From contig JBOGEN010000223.1 in the NCBI GenBank assembly GCA_050743265.1, forward strand, positions 1 to 19,180: a DNA stretch of 19,180 nucleotides, written 5' to 3'. The translations under genes were made by a program, and so were the position numbers. Below, piece after piece: positions 1 to 6,690 of this stretch; position 1 is the first letter of the stretch; the number at the start of each line of letters is the position of its first letter. This DNA is from JBOGEN01 sp050743265 (GTDB lineage Bacteria > Actinomycetota > Actinomycetes > JBOGEN01). The notes beneath the pieces were generated by a model. That model saw only the letters and a program-made list of their open reading frames with translations. It was not told the origin of the DNA and ran no database searches.

Positions 1-2
1 AG

Positions 3-809
3 GTCGCCCCGCACGTGCTCGCGCGTCACGACCGGCTCGGGTACCTCGCCGGCGACGACGCCGACCGGGCCGCCGACCTGCAGGCCGCCTGGTGCGACCC
101 GGGCGTGGCCGCGATCATGTGCGCCCGCGGTGGCTACGGCGTGGCACGCATGCTCGACCACCTCGACTGGGAGGCGCTGGCCGGGGCAGCTCCGACAGCT
201 CTGCTCGGCTCGAGCGACGTCACCGCGCTCCACCTCGCCGTGGGCACGCGCCTCGGTGTCGTGTCCTACTTCGGGCCGATGCCCGCGGGCAGGCTGCTCA
301 GCGGCACGGACGGCGCCGACCCGGCCACGGTGGCCGGGCTGTACGAGGCGCTCTGCGGCACCGACCGGCTCGTCCTGACCGGTCCGCACGCCCGTCCCCT
401 CGTGCCCGGCGCGGCGACGGGCGTCACGTCCGGGGGCACGCTGTCCCTGCTCGCCGCCGCGCTCGGGACCGGTGACCTGCGGCCCGCCACCGGCAGCATC
501 GTCCTGCTCGAGGACGTCACCGAGGCGCCGTACCGTGTGGACCGGATGCTGACCTCGCTGCTGCGGGCGGGCTGGTTCACCGGCGTGGCCGGCATCGCGC
601 TCGGCTCCTGGGAGCGCTGCGGTGAGGGCGTGCACGACGTCCTGGCCGAACGCCTGTCCCCGCTCGGCGTGCCCGTACTCGCCGGGCTGGCCGTCGGCCA
701 CGACGCACCCCAGCTGACGCTGCCGCTCGGCGTCCCGGCCAGGCTCGACGCGGACGCGGGCACGCTCACGGTCGGACCGGACCCGTCCCTCGCGCCAGGG
801 TCGGTCTGA
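3..809 (+). CDS. LD-carboxypeptidase (peptidase S66), 5'-truncated by window
   Basis: Serine peptidase of the S66 family (LdcA/MccF-like). The best-known members remove the terminal D-alanine from muramoyl-tetrapeptide during cytoplasmic murein recycling, while others act on microcin-type substrates. The reading frame is open to the window edge and already encodes family sequence before the first GTG at 15, so I treat it as lacking roughly the first 50-70 residues. Visible landmarks are the ARGGYG motif, the nucleophile serine in LLGSSD (family usually G-Y-S-D), a glutamate in the LLEDV.E segment, and the histidine of GHDAPQLTLPLG near the C-terminus. Together these give the Ser-Glu-His triad. 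The gene converges on the GH15 gene with a 31-bp gap. The family is secure; the exact substrate is not. Confidence 0.88.
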   Translation, partial: VAPHVLARHDRLGYLAGDDADRAADLQAAWCDPGVAAIMCARGGYGVARMLDHLDWEALAGAAPTALLGSSDVTALHLAVGTRLGVVSYFGPMPAGRLLSGTDGADPATVAGLYEALCGTDRLVLTGPHARPLVPGAATGVTSGGTLSLLAAALGTGDLRPATGSIVLLEDVTEAPYRVDRMLTSLLRAGWFTGVAGIALGSWERCGEGVHDVLAERLSPLGVPVLAGLAVGHDAPQLTLPLGVPARLDADAGTLTVGPDPSLAPGSV

Positions 810-840
810 GCCCGGCCACGGGGATCTGCGACCTGCGACG

Positions 841-2679
841 TCAGGCCTGCGACCCGCCCAGCGCACGCCGCGACGCGTCGCCGGCGCCGGCGCGGGACGC
901 CGCTGCCACGGCACCCTCGGTCAGCGTGCACGCCGTGTTCACCAGCGGCACGTGGCTGAACGCCTGGGGAAAGTTGCCCAGCATGCGCCGGGACACCGGG
1001 TCGTACTCCTCGGCGAGCAGGCCCACGTCGTTGCGCAGGTCGAGCACCCGCTCGAACGTGGTGCGGGCCTCGTCCTCGTACCCGGTGAGGTGCAGGCTGT
1101 CGGCCAGCCAGAAGGTGCAGGCGAGGAACGCCCCCTCCTCGCCGCCGAGCCCGTCCACGACAGAGCCCTCCGTGGTGTCGTAGCGGCGGACGAGGCCGTC
1201 GCTGGACAGCTCGCGCTGCACCGCCGCCACCGTGCCGTGCACGCGCGGGTCCTCCGGCGGAAGGAAACCCACCTGCGGGATGAGCAGCAGTGCGGCGTCG
1301 AGCTCGCGTGAGCCGTACGACTGGGTGAACGTGTTGCGCACCGGGTCGTAGGCGCGGGCAGTCACCTCCTTGTGGATCGCCGCGCGCATGGCACGCCACC
1401 GGTCGGCGTCCCCGCGCTGCCCGCCGTGCTCGATCGCCGCCACCGCACGGTCGGCGGCGACCCAGGCCATCACCTTGGAGTGGGTGAAGTGGCGCTGCGG
1501 GCCGCGGACCTCCCAGATGCCCTCGTCCGGCTGCTGCCAGTGCCCCTCCAGGTACTCGAGCAGCACGCGCTGCAGCGACCATGCCTGCTCGTCCGGGGCG
1601 AGGCCTGCCGCCCGGGCGAACTGCATCGCCTCGACGACCTCGCCGTACACGTCGAGCTGTGTCTGGCTGACCGCGGCGTTGCCCACCCGCACCGGGGAGG
1701 AGCCTTCGTACCCGGCGAGCCAGGGCACCTCGTACTCGGGGAGGCGGCGCTCGCCCGCCACCCCGTACATGATCTGCAGGTCGTGCGGGTCGCCGGCCAC
1801 GGCGCGCAGCAGCCACTCGCGCCACGCCTTGGCCTCCTCGACGTGGCCGCTGCGCACGAACGCGTTCAGCGCCATCGTCGCGTCGCGGAGCCAGCAGAAC
1901 CGGTAGTCCCAGTTCCGCTCGCCGCCGACCGCCTCGGGCAGGGAGGTCGTCGGCGCGGCGACGATCCCGCCGGTGGGGGAGTACGTGAGCGCCTTCAGCG
2001 TGACCAGCGAGCGCATCACCGGGTCCCGGTACCCGCCGCGGTACCGGCACCGCTCGCCCCAGCGCGTCCACATCGTCTCGGTGGAGCCGAGCTCGCGCTG
2101 CCAGGACACCGGCTTCGGGGGTTTCAGGTGCGAGGGGTGCCAGGTGAGCACGAAGCCCACCTGGTCACCCTCGGAGACGCTGAAGTCCGCGTGGGTGGCG
2201 AAGTCCTGGCCGTACGTGGGGACGTCGGCACGCAGGTAGATCGAGTCGGGTCCGGCGATGGCCGCGATCTGGCCGTCGTCCACCCGGCGCACCCAGGGGA
2301 CGACGTGCCCGTAGTCGAAACGCAGCCGGAGCACGCTCTGCATCTCCACCCGGCCGGAGAGGCCCTCGACGATGCGGACGAGGTCCGGCGCCTCGCCGCG
2401 GGGGGGCATGAGGTCGATCACCCGGACGCTGCCCTGCGGCGTGTCCCACTCGGACTCGAGGATCAGCGTGTCGCCGCGGTACCGCCGCCGGGTCGCGAGC
2501 CCGCCGGCCCGCGGCGCCACCCGCCAGTGGCCGTTGTCCTCGCCCCCGAGCAGCGCGGCGAAGGCGGCGGGGGAGTCGAACCGGGGGAAGCACAGCCAGT
2601 CCACCGACCCGTCACGCCCGATCAGGGCTGCGGTCTGCATGTCCCCGACCAGGGCGTAGTCCTCGATGCGGCCTGCCAC
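841..2679 (-). CDS. Glycoside hydrolase family 15 protein (trehalase/glucoamylase-like)
   Basis: Predicted cytoplasmic inverting alpha-glucosidase of 612 aa. The start is GTG at 2679, preceded by GGAGGG at a good distance, and gives the typical N-terminus AGRIEDYALVGD; an open extension to 2808 lies inside SURF1 and is not used. An N-terminal beta domain (about 1-240) is followed by the (alpha/alpha)6 barrel (about 250-590), with the block GGERNWDYRFCWLRDA at 252-267. The likely general acid is E390 in DEGIWEVRG and the likely base is E557 or E558 in GLLAEEYD. Length and blocks resemble actinobacterial GH15 enzymes, some of which are trehalases; others act on glucans, so the substrate is left open. 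It is the second gene of a SURF1-GH15 unit: its SD overlaps the SURF1 stop. No signal peptide is seen. Confidence 0.92.
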   Translation of the reverse strand: MAGRIEDYALVGDMQTAALIGRDGSVDWLCFPRFDSPAAFAALLGGEDNGHWRVAPRAGGLATRRRYRGDTLILESEWDTPQGSVRVIDLMPPRGEAPDLVRIVEGLSGRVEMQSVLRLRFDYGHVVPWVRRVDDGQIAAIAGPDSIYLRADVPTYGQDFATHADFSVSEGDQVGFVLTWHPSHLKPPKPVSWQRELGSTETMWTRWGERCRYRGGYRDPVMRSLVTLKALTYSPTGGIVAAPTTSLPEAVGGERNWDYRFCWLRDATMALNAFVRSGHVEEAKAWREWLLRAVAGDPHDLQIMYGVAGERRLPEYEVPWLAGYEGSSPVRVGNAAVSQTQLDVYGEVVEAMQFARAAGLAPDEQAWSLQRVLLEYLEGHWQQPDEGIWEVRGPQRHFTHSKVMAWVAADRAVAAIEHGGQRGDADRWRAMRAAIHKEVTARAYDPVRNTFTQSYGSRELDAALLLIPQVGFLPPEDPRVHGTVAAVQRELSSDGLVRRYDTTEGSVVDGLGGEEGAFLACTFWLADSLHLTGYEDEARTTFERVLDLRNDVGLLAEEYDPVSRRMLGNFPQAFSHVPLVNTACTLTEGAVAAASRAGAGDASRRALGGSQA

Positions 2680-2687
2680 ATGCCCTC

Positions 2688-3461
2688 CTAGCCCGTGGGT
2701 GCCGGTGCGCGGGTCTCCCGGACCGGCGTCTCGCTCGCCTCGTCCCTGGCCTCCCGCCGCAGCAGCAGCGCCCATCCCACCAGGGCGATGACCGCGAAGA
2801 TCCACCACTGGACGGCGTACGCGAGGTGTGGCCCGATGCCGAGCTCGGGGGGCGGGATCGGCGCGGGGGCATGCGCCGGCGCCGGGCGGAGGGCGGTGAG
2901 CTCCACGTACCCCCCGTACACCGGGTAGGGCAGCCCGTCACGCACGGTCGGCACGTCCACCCGGGTCAGCTGGCCGGCGGGCGCCAGGTCTGCCGGCTCG
3001 TCGCCGCCGACCGAGGCGTGCACCCGTCCGGTGACCCGGACCTGACCGGACGGCGGCGCCGGCACGTCAGGGACGGTCGCCGCGGTCGCACCCGCCGGAA
3101 CCCAGCCGCGGTCGACGAGCAGGCCCGGCCCGTCCGCGGGGACCAGCGGGGTGAGCACGTGGTAGCCGTTCTGCCCCTCGAGGGGCTGGTTGCGGATGAG
3201 CAGCTGCCGGTCGACGTCGAAGCGTCCCGTGAGGGTGACGCGGCGCCACTCGGCGTCCTCGCGGACGCCCTGGCGCGGCGCGAGCAGCCCGTCTGCAGGC
3301 ACAGGCGTGGCGGCGGCCCCTTGCTCCACGGTGGCGTTGAAGGCGGTGCGCTCCTGGTGGCGGTGCAGCTGCCAGATCCCCAGCCGGACGCAGGCCAGCG
3401 CGATGAGCACGGCCAGCACGCCGAAGGCGATCCAGCGGGGGCGGGTGGCCAGACGGAGCAC
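2688..3461 (-). CDS. SURF1 family cytochrome oxidase assembly protein
   Basis: Membrane protein of 257 aa. SURF1 proteins help insert heme a during assembly of aa3-type cytochrome c oxidase. The topology is the family hallmark: one N-terminal membrane helix (about residues 10-30, ending RLGIWQ), a large extracytoplasmic domain with conserved blocks (LTGRFD, QPLEGQNGYHVLTPL, LLVDRGWVPAG), and a second helix near the C-terminus (about 212-234) after HLAYAVQWW. The GTG start has no SD but lies exactly where transcription would begin from a TACGGT -10 hexamer (3468-3473), suggesting a leaderless mRNA. The short cytoplasmic tail is rich in Arg, Glu and Thr. The stop TAG is part of the TAGGAGGG that serves the downstream GH15 gene, so the two are probably co-transcribed. 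Confidence 0.93.
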   Translation of the reverse strand: MLRLATRPRWIAFGVLAVLIALACVRLGIWQLHRHQERTAFNATVEQGAAATPVPADGLLAPRQGVREDAEWRRVTLTGRFDVDRQLLIRNQPLEGQNGYHVLTPLVPADGPGLLVDRGWVPAGATAATVPDVPAPPSGQVRVTGRVHASVGGDEPADLAPAGQLTRVDVPTVRDGLPYPVYGGYVELTALRPAPAHAPAPIPPPELGIGPHLAYAVQWWIFAVIALVGWALLLRREARDEASETPVRETRAPAPTG

Positions 3462-3467
3462 AACTCG

Positions 3468-3473
3468 ACCGTA
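3468..3473 (-). promoter_or_regulatory. Putative -10 hexamer for leaderless SURF1 mRNA
   Basis: The minus-strand hexamer TACGGT fits the actinobacterial TANNNT -10 pattern. It is separated by 6 nt from the SURF1 GTG, so the expected +1 is the G of the start codon. No convincing -35 is visible and no SD precedes the GTG. Inference only. Confidence 0.35.
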
Positions 3474-3617
3474 CCCGCCGCTCCATGAGACCGGCCGCCC
3501 TCACATCGGCGGGCAGTCGGTGTCCTGACCTAGGCTGGTGGGGTACGCGGACACGGGCCGGCCGACGGCTCGGTCCGGGATCCCAGGCCGGTGCGTTTCC
3601 GGCAGGTGGAGGTGGAC

Positions 3618-4604
3618 GTGCTCGTCGACCGTTACGGCAGGGTCGCCACCGATCTTCGGGTCTCGCTGACGGACCGGTGCAACCTCCGGTGCAGCTACTG
3701 CATGCCCGCCGAGGGCCTCGACTGGCTTCCCGGCGCGGACGTGCTCACCGACGACGAGGTCGTCCGGCTGATCGGCATCGGGGCTCGCCTGGGCGTCGAG
3801 GATGTCCGGTTCACCGGCGGTGAGCCGCTGCTGCGCCGGGGGCTGGTGGACATCGTCCGGCGGGTCGCGGCGCTCGAGCCCCGGCCCACGATGTCGCTCA
3901 CGACCAACGCGGTCGGGCTGGCCCGTACGGCCCCGGCGCTGGCCGAGGCCGGGCTCGACCGGGTCAACGTGTCGCTCGACACGCTGCGGCCTGACGTGTT
4001 CAAGTCGATCACCCTCCGTGACCGGCTCGACGACGTGCTCGAGGGGCTGCGCGCCGCCGACCTCGCGGGGCTGCACCCGGTGAAGGTCAACGCGGTGCTG
4101 ATGCGCGGCCACAACGACGACGAGGCGCCGGCCCTCCTTCGCTGGGCGCTCGACCGCGGGTACGAGCTGCGGTTCATCGAGCAGATGCCACTGGACCCGC
4201 AGCACGGGTGGAGCCGCGAGGGCATGATCACGGCGGAGGAGATCCTCGGCTGGCTGCAGGCGGAGTTCGACCTCACCCCCGAGGGCGAGCACGTCCGCGG
4301 CAGCGCGCCTGCGGAGACCTGGCTGGTGAACGGCGGACCCGGGCGGGTCGGCGTGATCGGGTCGGTCACCCGGCCGTTCTGTGGTGACTGCGACCGGGTA
4401 CGCCTCACCGCGGACGGGCAGGTGCGCAACTGCCTCTTCGCCCGCGAGGAGTCCGACCTGCGGACGGCCCTGCGTGCCGGGGCGGACGACGCGGAGATCG
4501 CCCGCCGCTGGGAGGCGGCGATGATGACCAAGCTGCCGGGGCACGGCATCAACGACCCGTCCTTCCTGCAGCCCACCCGTCCGATGTCGGCGATCGGCGG
4601 CTGA
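3618..4604 (+). CDS. moaA: GTP 3',8-cyclase MoaA (molybdenum cofactor biosynthesis)
   Basis: Radical SAM enzyme that, with MoaC, converts GTP to cyclic pyranopterin monophosphate, the first step of molybdenum-cofactor synthesis. The product is 328 aa. The N-terminal radical-SAM cluster cysteines are C21, C25 and C28 (DRCNLRCSYCMP), followed by FTGGEP for SAM binding. The C-terminal second 4Fe-4S cluster has C255, C258 and C272 (FCGDCDRVRL and RNCLF). The chain ends in the Gly-Gly dipeptide needed for activity, so the protein looks functional. I chose GTG 3618 because GGTGGAGGTGG (3605-3615) is a strong SD 5 nt before it; an in-frame GTG at 3591 would add nine residues but has no SD. It is divergent from SURF1, and no other moa gene lies in the window. 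Confidence 0.95.
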   Translation: MLVDRYGRVATDLRVSLTDRCNLRCSYCMPAEGLDWLPGADVLTDDEVVRLIGIGARLGVEDVRFTGGEPLLRRGLVDIVRRVAALEPRPTMSLTTNAVGLARTAPALAEAGLDRVNVSLDTLRPDVFKSITLRDRLDDVLEGLRAADLAGLHPVKVNAVLMRGHNDDEAPALLRWALDRGYELRFIEQMPLDPQHGWSREGMITAEEILGWLQAEFDLTPEGEHVRGSAPAETWLVNGGPGRVGVIGSVTRPFCGDCDRVRLTADGQVRNCLFAREESDLRTALRAGADDAEIARRWEAAMMTKLPGHGINDPSFLQPTRPMSAIGG

Positions 4605-4618
4605 CAGGCGGCTCTCCT

Positions 4619-4642
4619 GCCGGCGCCCGCTCTCGCGCCGGC
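4619..4642. terminator. Candidate terminator between convergent moaA and 4728-4958 gene
   Basis: A perfect 7-bp inverted repeat, GCCGGCG and CGCCGGC, with a 10-nt loop lies 14 nt after the moaA stop. There is no T-tract, so it would be a non-canonical hairpin terminator at best. Confidence 0.35.
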
Positions 4643-4727
4643 GGGGGACGCGGCGTGGCCGACAGGGCCGAGCCGCCCGTCGGGGCCCACCCGGCAACTC
4701 ACCCGGCAACGAGTGCCTCCGCCGGGT

Positions 4728-4958
4728 TCACCCGGCCGGGGAGCCTGTGGAGCCTGTCTCGTCGTCCAGCTCGTGCGCGGGCACGGTCTCCCGCAGGAAC
4801 CCTCGGGCGTCCAGAAAGGTGGTCAGGTACTCCCGGTGGTCGTCGCAGGCGACCCACGTCTTGCGCCGCTCCGGCGTGTGCAGCTTCGGGTTGTTCCACC
4901 GCAGCGCCCAGGTCGCCGTGGCACGGCAGCCCTTCGCGGAACAGGTCGGCGTCGACAC
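4728..4958 (-). CDS. Small conserved actinobacterial Cys-rich protein
   Basis: A 76-aa protein of a small family common in actinobacteria; relatives are sometimes labelled 'acetone carboxylase' in databases, a label this sequence does not justify. The conserved core is residues 5-57, with C6, C11, C38 and H41 arranged as C-x4-C ... C-x2-H, which resembles a single zinc-ribbon-like site. Around these lies the distinctive stretch WALRWNNPKLHTPERRKTW. The start is the GTG immediately before STPTCSAKGC. An open frame continues upstream to 5393 but its residues are low-complexity and lie antisense to nothing recognisable. The gene has only a weak SD. It lies 136 bp downstream of the DUF3099 gene on the same strand and may be co-transcribed. 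Its function is unknown. Confidence 0.75.
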   Translation of the reverse strand: MSTPTCSAKGCRATATWALRWNNPKLHTPERRKTWVACDDHREYLTTFLDARGFLRETVPAHELDDETGSTGSPAG

Positions 4959-5094
4959 GCTGTCAGTCTCGCAGGGGAGCGGCGTCGGGCGTGGGCGGGA
5001 ACCTCTCGCGGGGCGGTGCCGGGCAACCACGGGGGAAGCCGCCCGGCACCGCGTCCACGTGCGCTCCGGCGGGGGCGCGGAACGCGAGCAAGGA

Positions 5095-5466
5095 TTATGA
5101 CACGGATCCGTGTCGAGGTGGCCGGCCGGGAGGTTCGGAATCCGTGGCATCCGGGCCTGATGGCAACGGAATCTGCGGTGGTGCGTCGAGAAGGTCCGGA
5201 GCGGATCCGTCCGGCTCGTGGCCGCTGTTCGCGAACACGACCGCAAAGTACGGCAGCACCACGGCGGCGACCACGAACACGATCCGCAGCGGGGTGACCG
5301 GGACGAAGATCGCGAGCAGCAGGCAGACGGTCCGCACCAGCATGGTGATGATGTAGCGCCGCTCACGCCGGCGGATGTCCTGGCTGTGGCCACGCCGTGC
5401 AGAGGTGACGCGGTAGACCTGGGTCTCGTCCCGCCGTTCCGCGCGCCTGGTAGGCCGCCATGTCAC
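5095..5466 (-). CDS. DUF3099 domain membrane protein
   Basis: Small membrane protein of 123 aa with the DUF3099 pattern: a basic N-terminus (QVYRVTSARRGHSQDIRRRERRYIITMLVRT) followed by two adjacent membrane segments at about residues 43-59 and 62-80 (LRIVFVVAAVVLPYFAVVFANSG), then a Pro/Asp-rich tail of about 40 residues. The function of the family is unknown; it is widespread in actinobacteria. GTG 5466 is chosen because it gives a family-like N-terminus and has a G-rich stretch just upstream, though this abuts the codon more closely than usual. An ATG at 5559 in the same frame would add 31 Ala/Arg-rich residues and is less likely. The last codons contain a perfect 16-bp palindrome. The gene is divergent from the dodecin gene. 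Confidence 0.82.
   Translation of the reverse strand: MTWRPTRRAERRDETQVYRVTSARRGHSQDIRRRERRYIITMLVRTVCLLLAIFVPVTPLRIVFVVAAVVLPYFAVVFANSGHEPDGSAPDLLDAPPQIPLPSGPDATDSEPPGRPPRHGSVS
5099..5114. repeat. Perfect 16-bp palindrome at the 3' end of the DUF3099 gene
   Basis: GACACGGATCCGTGTC is fully self-complementary and covers the last codons before the TAA at 5095-5097. It can fold as a 6-bp stem with a GATC loop. It could be a protein-binding site or part of a terminator; the downstream bases on the minus strand (ATAATCC) do not form a real T-run. Confidence 0.5.
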
Positions 5467-5565
5467 ACCCCCACCGTAGGCGGCACCGGCGGCACCGGCC
5501 ACCCGGGCGGCCCGCCCGTCCGGCCGGGCTGTGAACGCCCGGAGCGGGTGCAGGATCATGGCCCG

Positions 5566-5585
5566 GGGGCAGAGAGGTCTGCCCC
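5566..5585 (+). promoter_or_regulatory. 5' leader hairpin before dodecin gene
   Basis: A perfect 8-bp stem, GGGGCAGA and TCTGCCCC, with a GAGG loop ends 22 nt before the dodecin ATG and just upstream of its SD. The gene on the left is divergent, so this cannot be the terminator of an adjacent plus-strand gene. A CAGGAT hexamer at 5551-5556 could be a -10, which would put the hairpin at the extreme 5' end of the mRNA. Confidence 0.45.
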
Positions 5586-5607
5586 TGTGACGACACCCGG
5601 AGGAGCC

Positions 5608-5820
5608 ATGGCCAACCGCACGTACCGCGTCACCGAGATCGTCGGCACCTCACCGGAGGGCGTGGACGACGCGATCCGCAACGGCATCGGTCGAGCCGGG
5701 CAGACCTTGCGCCACCTGGACTGGTTCGAGGTGACGGAGATCCGCGGTCACGTCGTCGACGGCCAGGTCGATCACGTCCAGGTCGGGATGAAGGTGGGCT
5801 TCCGGCTCGAAGACTCCTGA
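5608..5820 (+). CDS. Dodecin (flavin-binding storage protein)
   Basis: A 70-aa protein closely matching mycobacterial-type dodecins, which form hollow 12-mers that bind and sequester flavins (FMN, or riboflavin in some species) or CoA. The whole chain is recognisable: HTYR-like start (NRTYRVTEIVGTSPEGVDDAI), the tryptophan of LDWFEVTEIRGHV that stacks on the flavin ring in characterised dodecins, and the C-terminal block VGMKVGFRLEDS. The length is exactly typical. ATG 5608 follows GGAGGAG at an ideal distance. A GC-rich hairpin lies just upstream, and another lies between this gene and fabG. The family call is secure; the ligand is not visible in the sequence. Confidence 0.96.
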   Translation: MANRTYRVTEIVGTSPEGVDDAIRNGIGRAGQTLRHLDWFEVTEIRGHVVDGQVDHVQVGMKVGFRLEDS

Positions 5821-5862
5821 CCTGCGCCTTTCCTCTTACTCGTGCGTAGTGGATAGCGTGCA

Positions 5863-5890
5863 CGCACCGGCCCGGGACCGGGCCGGTGCG
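5863..5890 (+). promoter_or_regulatory. 12-bp perfect hairpin between dodecin and fabG
   Basis: CGCACCGGCCCG and CGGGCCGGTGCG pair perfectly around a GGAC loop. It lies 42 nt after the dodecin stop and 21 nt before the fabG GTG, just ahead of the AAGGAGAG SD. There is no T-tract. It could be a dodecin terminator, but placement next to the SD also fits a fabG leader element. A weak GATAGC (5852-5857) could act as a -10 placing +1 at the hairpin base. Confidence 0.5.
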
Positions 5891-5911
5891 AACCTCGACC
5901 AAGGAGAGCAT

Positions 5912-6616
5912 GTGAGCCGGTCCGTCCTCGTCACCGGCGGTAACCGGGGCATCGGCCTCGCCATCGCCCGCGCGTTCGCGGAGGCCGGCGACAAGGTGGC
6001 CGTGACCTACCGGTCCGGCGAGCCGCCCGACGGCCTGTACGGGGTGCGCTGCGACGTCACCGACGCGTCCGGAGTGGACGCGGCCTTCAGCGAGGTGGAG
6101 GCCCAGCACGGCGCCGTCGAGGTGCTCGTGGCCAACGCCGGCGTGACCCGGGACGCGCTGCTGCTGCGCATGGACGAGGACGACTTTGCGACTGTCCTCG
6201 ACACCAACCTCTCCGGTGCGTTCCGGGTCGCCCGGCGTGCGGCCAAGGGGATGCTGCGGGCCCGTGCCGGACGGGTCGTGTTCATCTCCTCGGTGGTCGG
6301 GCTCACCGGCTCGGCCGGCCAGACGAACTACGCCGCGTCCAAGGCGGGGCTGGTCGGGCTCGCGCGCTCCATCGCCCGCGAGCTCGGGTCGCGCGGCATC
6401 ACCGCGAACGTCGTGGCGCCCGGGTTCGTCGACACCGACATGACGCGGGCGCTCGGTGAGGACCGCAAGGCCGAGATCCTCGGGCAGGTCCCGCTCGGCC
6501 GGTACGCCACACCGGAGGAGGTGGCCGGTACCGTCCTGTTCCTCGCCAGCCCGGCAGCGGCGTACATCACCGGGGCGGTCATCCCGGTGGACGGCGGCCT
6601 CGGCATGGGCCACTAG
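5912..6616 (+). CDS. fabG: 3-oxoacyl-ACP reductase FabG (MabA/FabG1-like)
   Basis: NADPH-dependent short-chain dehydrogenase that reduces beta-ketoacyl-ACP in fatty-acid elongation; 234 aa, cytoplasmic. The Rossmann motif TGGNRGIG is at residues 8-15, the NAG motif at about 75-77, and the catalytic residues are S127 (FISS), Y140 and K144 (YAASK). The loop VVAPGFVDTDM and the tail YITGAVIPVDGGLGMGH are characteristic of FabG1/MabA. GTG 5912 is selected because AAGGAGAG precedes it by 5 nt; the overlapping ATG at 5910 runs straight into a stop. It is followed after 74 bp by an InhA-type enoyl reductase, the same order as mycobacterial mabA-inhA, so the pair probably forms one operon performing both reductive steps of the cycle. 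Confidence 0.95.
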   Translation: MSRSVLVTGGNRGIGLAIARAFAEAGDKVAVTYRSGEPPDGLYGVRCDVTDASGVDAAFSEVEAQHGAVEVLVANAGVTRDALLLRMDEDDFATVLDTNLSGAFRVARRAAKGMLRARAGRVVFISSVVGLTGSAGQTNYAASKAGLVGLARSIARELGSRGITANVVAPGFVDTDMTRALGEDRKAEILGQVPLGRYATPEEVAGTVLFLASPAAAYITGAVIPVDGGLGMGH

Positions 6617-6690
6617 ACACACGCACCACCGAACCAACGGCCGTGAAGGCCGGTCCTGTGACGTCTCTTGCACCAGGGAGCTCCACGCAG

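Noticed and set aside
825..852. Three copies of CTGCGAC at the LD-carboxypeptidase/GH15 junction
   Set aside because: The heptamer is short, GC-rich and partly coding, with irregular spacing; no evidence of function.
266..2071. Long minus-strand open frame overlapping LD-carboxypeptidase and GH15
   Set aside because: It is a shadow of the two real genes in another frame, with no recognisable motif.
3501..4709. 402-codon minus-strand open frame opposite moaA
   Set aside because: It lies entirely antisense to a well-supported moaA with all Fe-S cysteines; the composition is artefactual.
5836..5857. TTACTC and GATAGC as a -35/-10 pair for fabG
   Set aside because: Spacing is only 10 bp, too short for a standard promoter.
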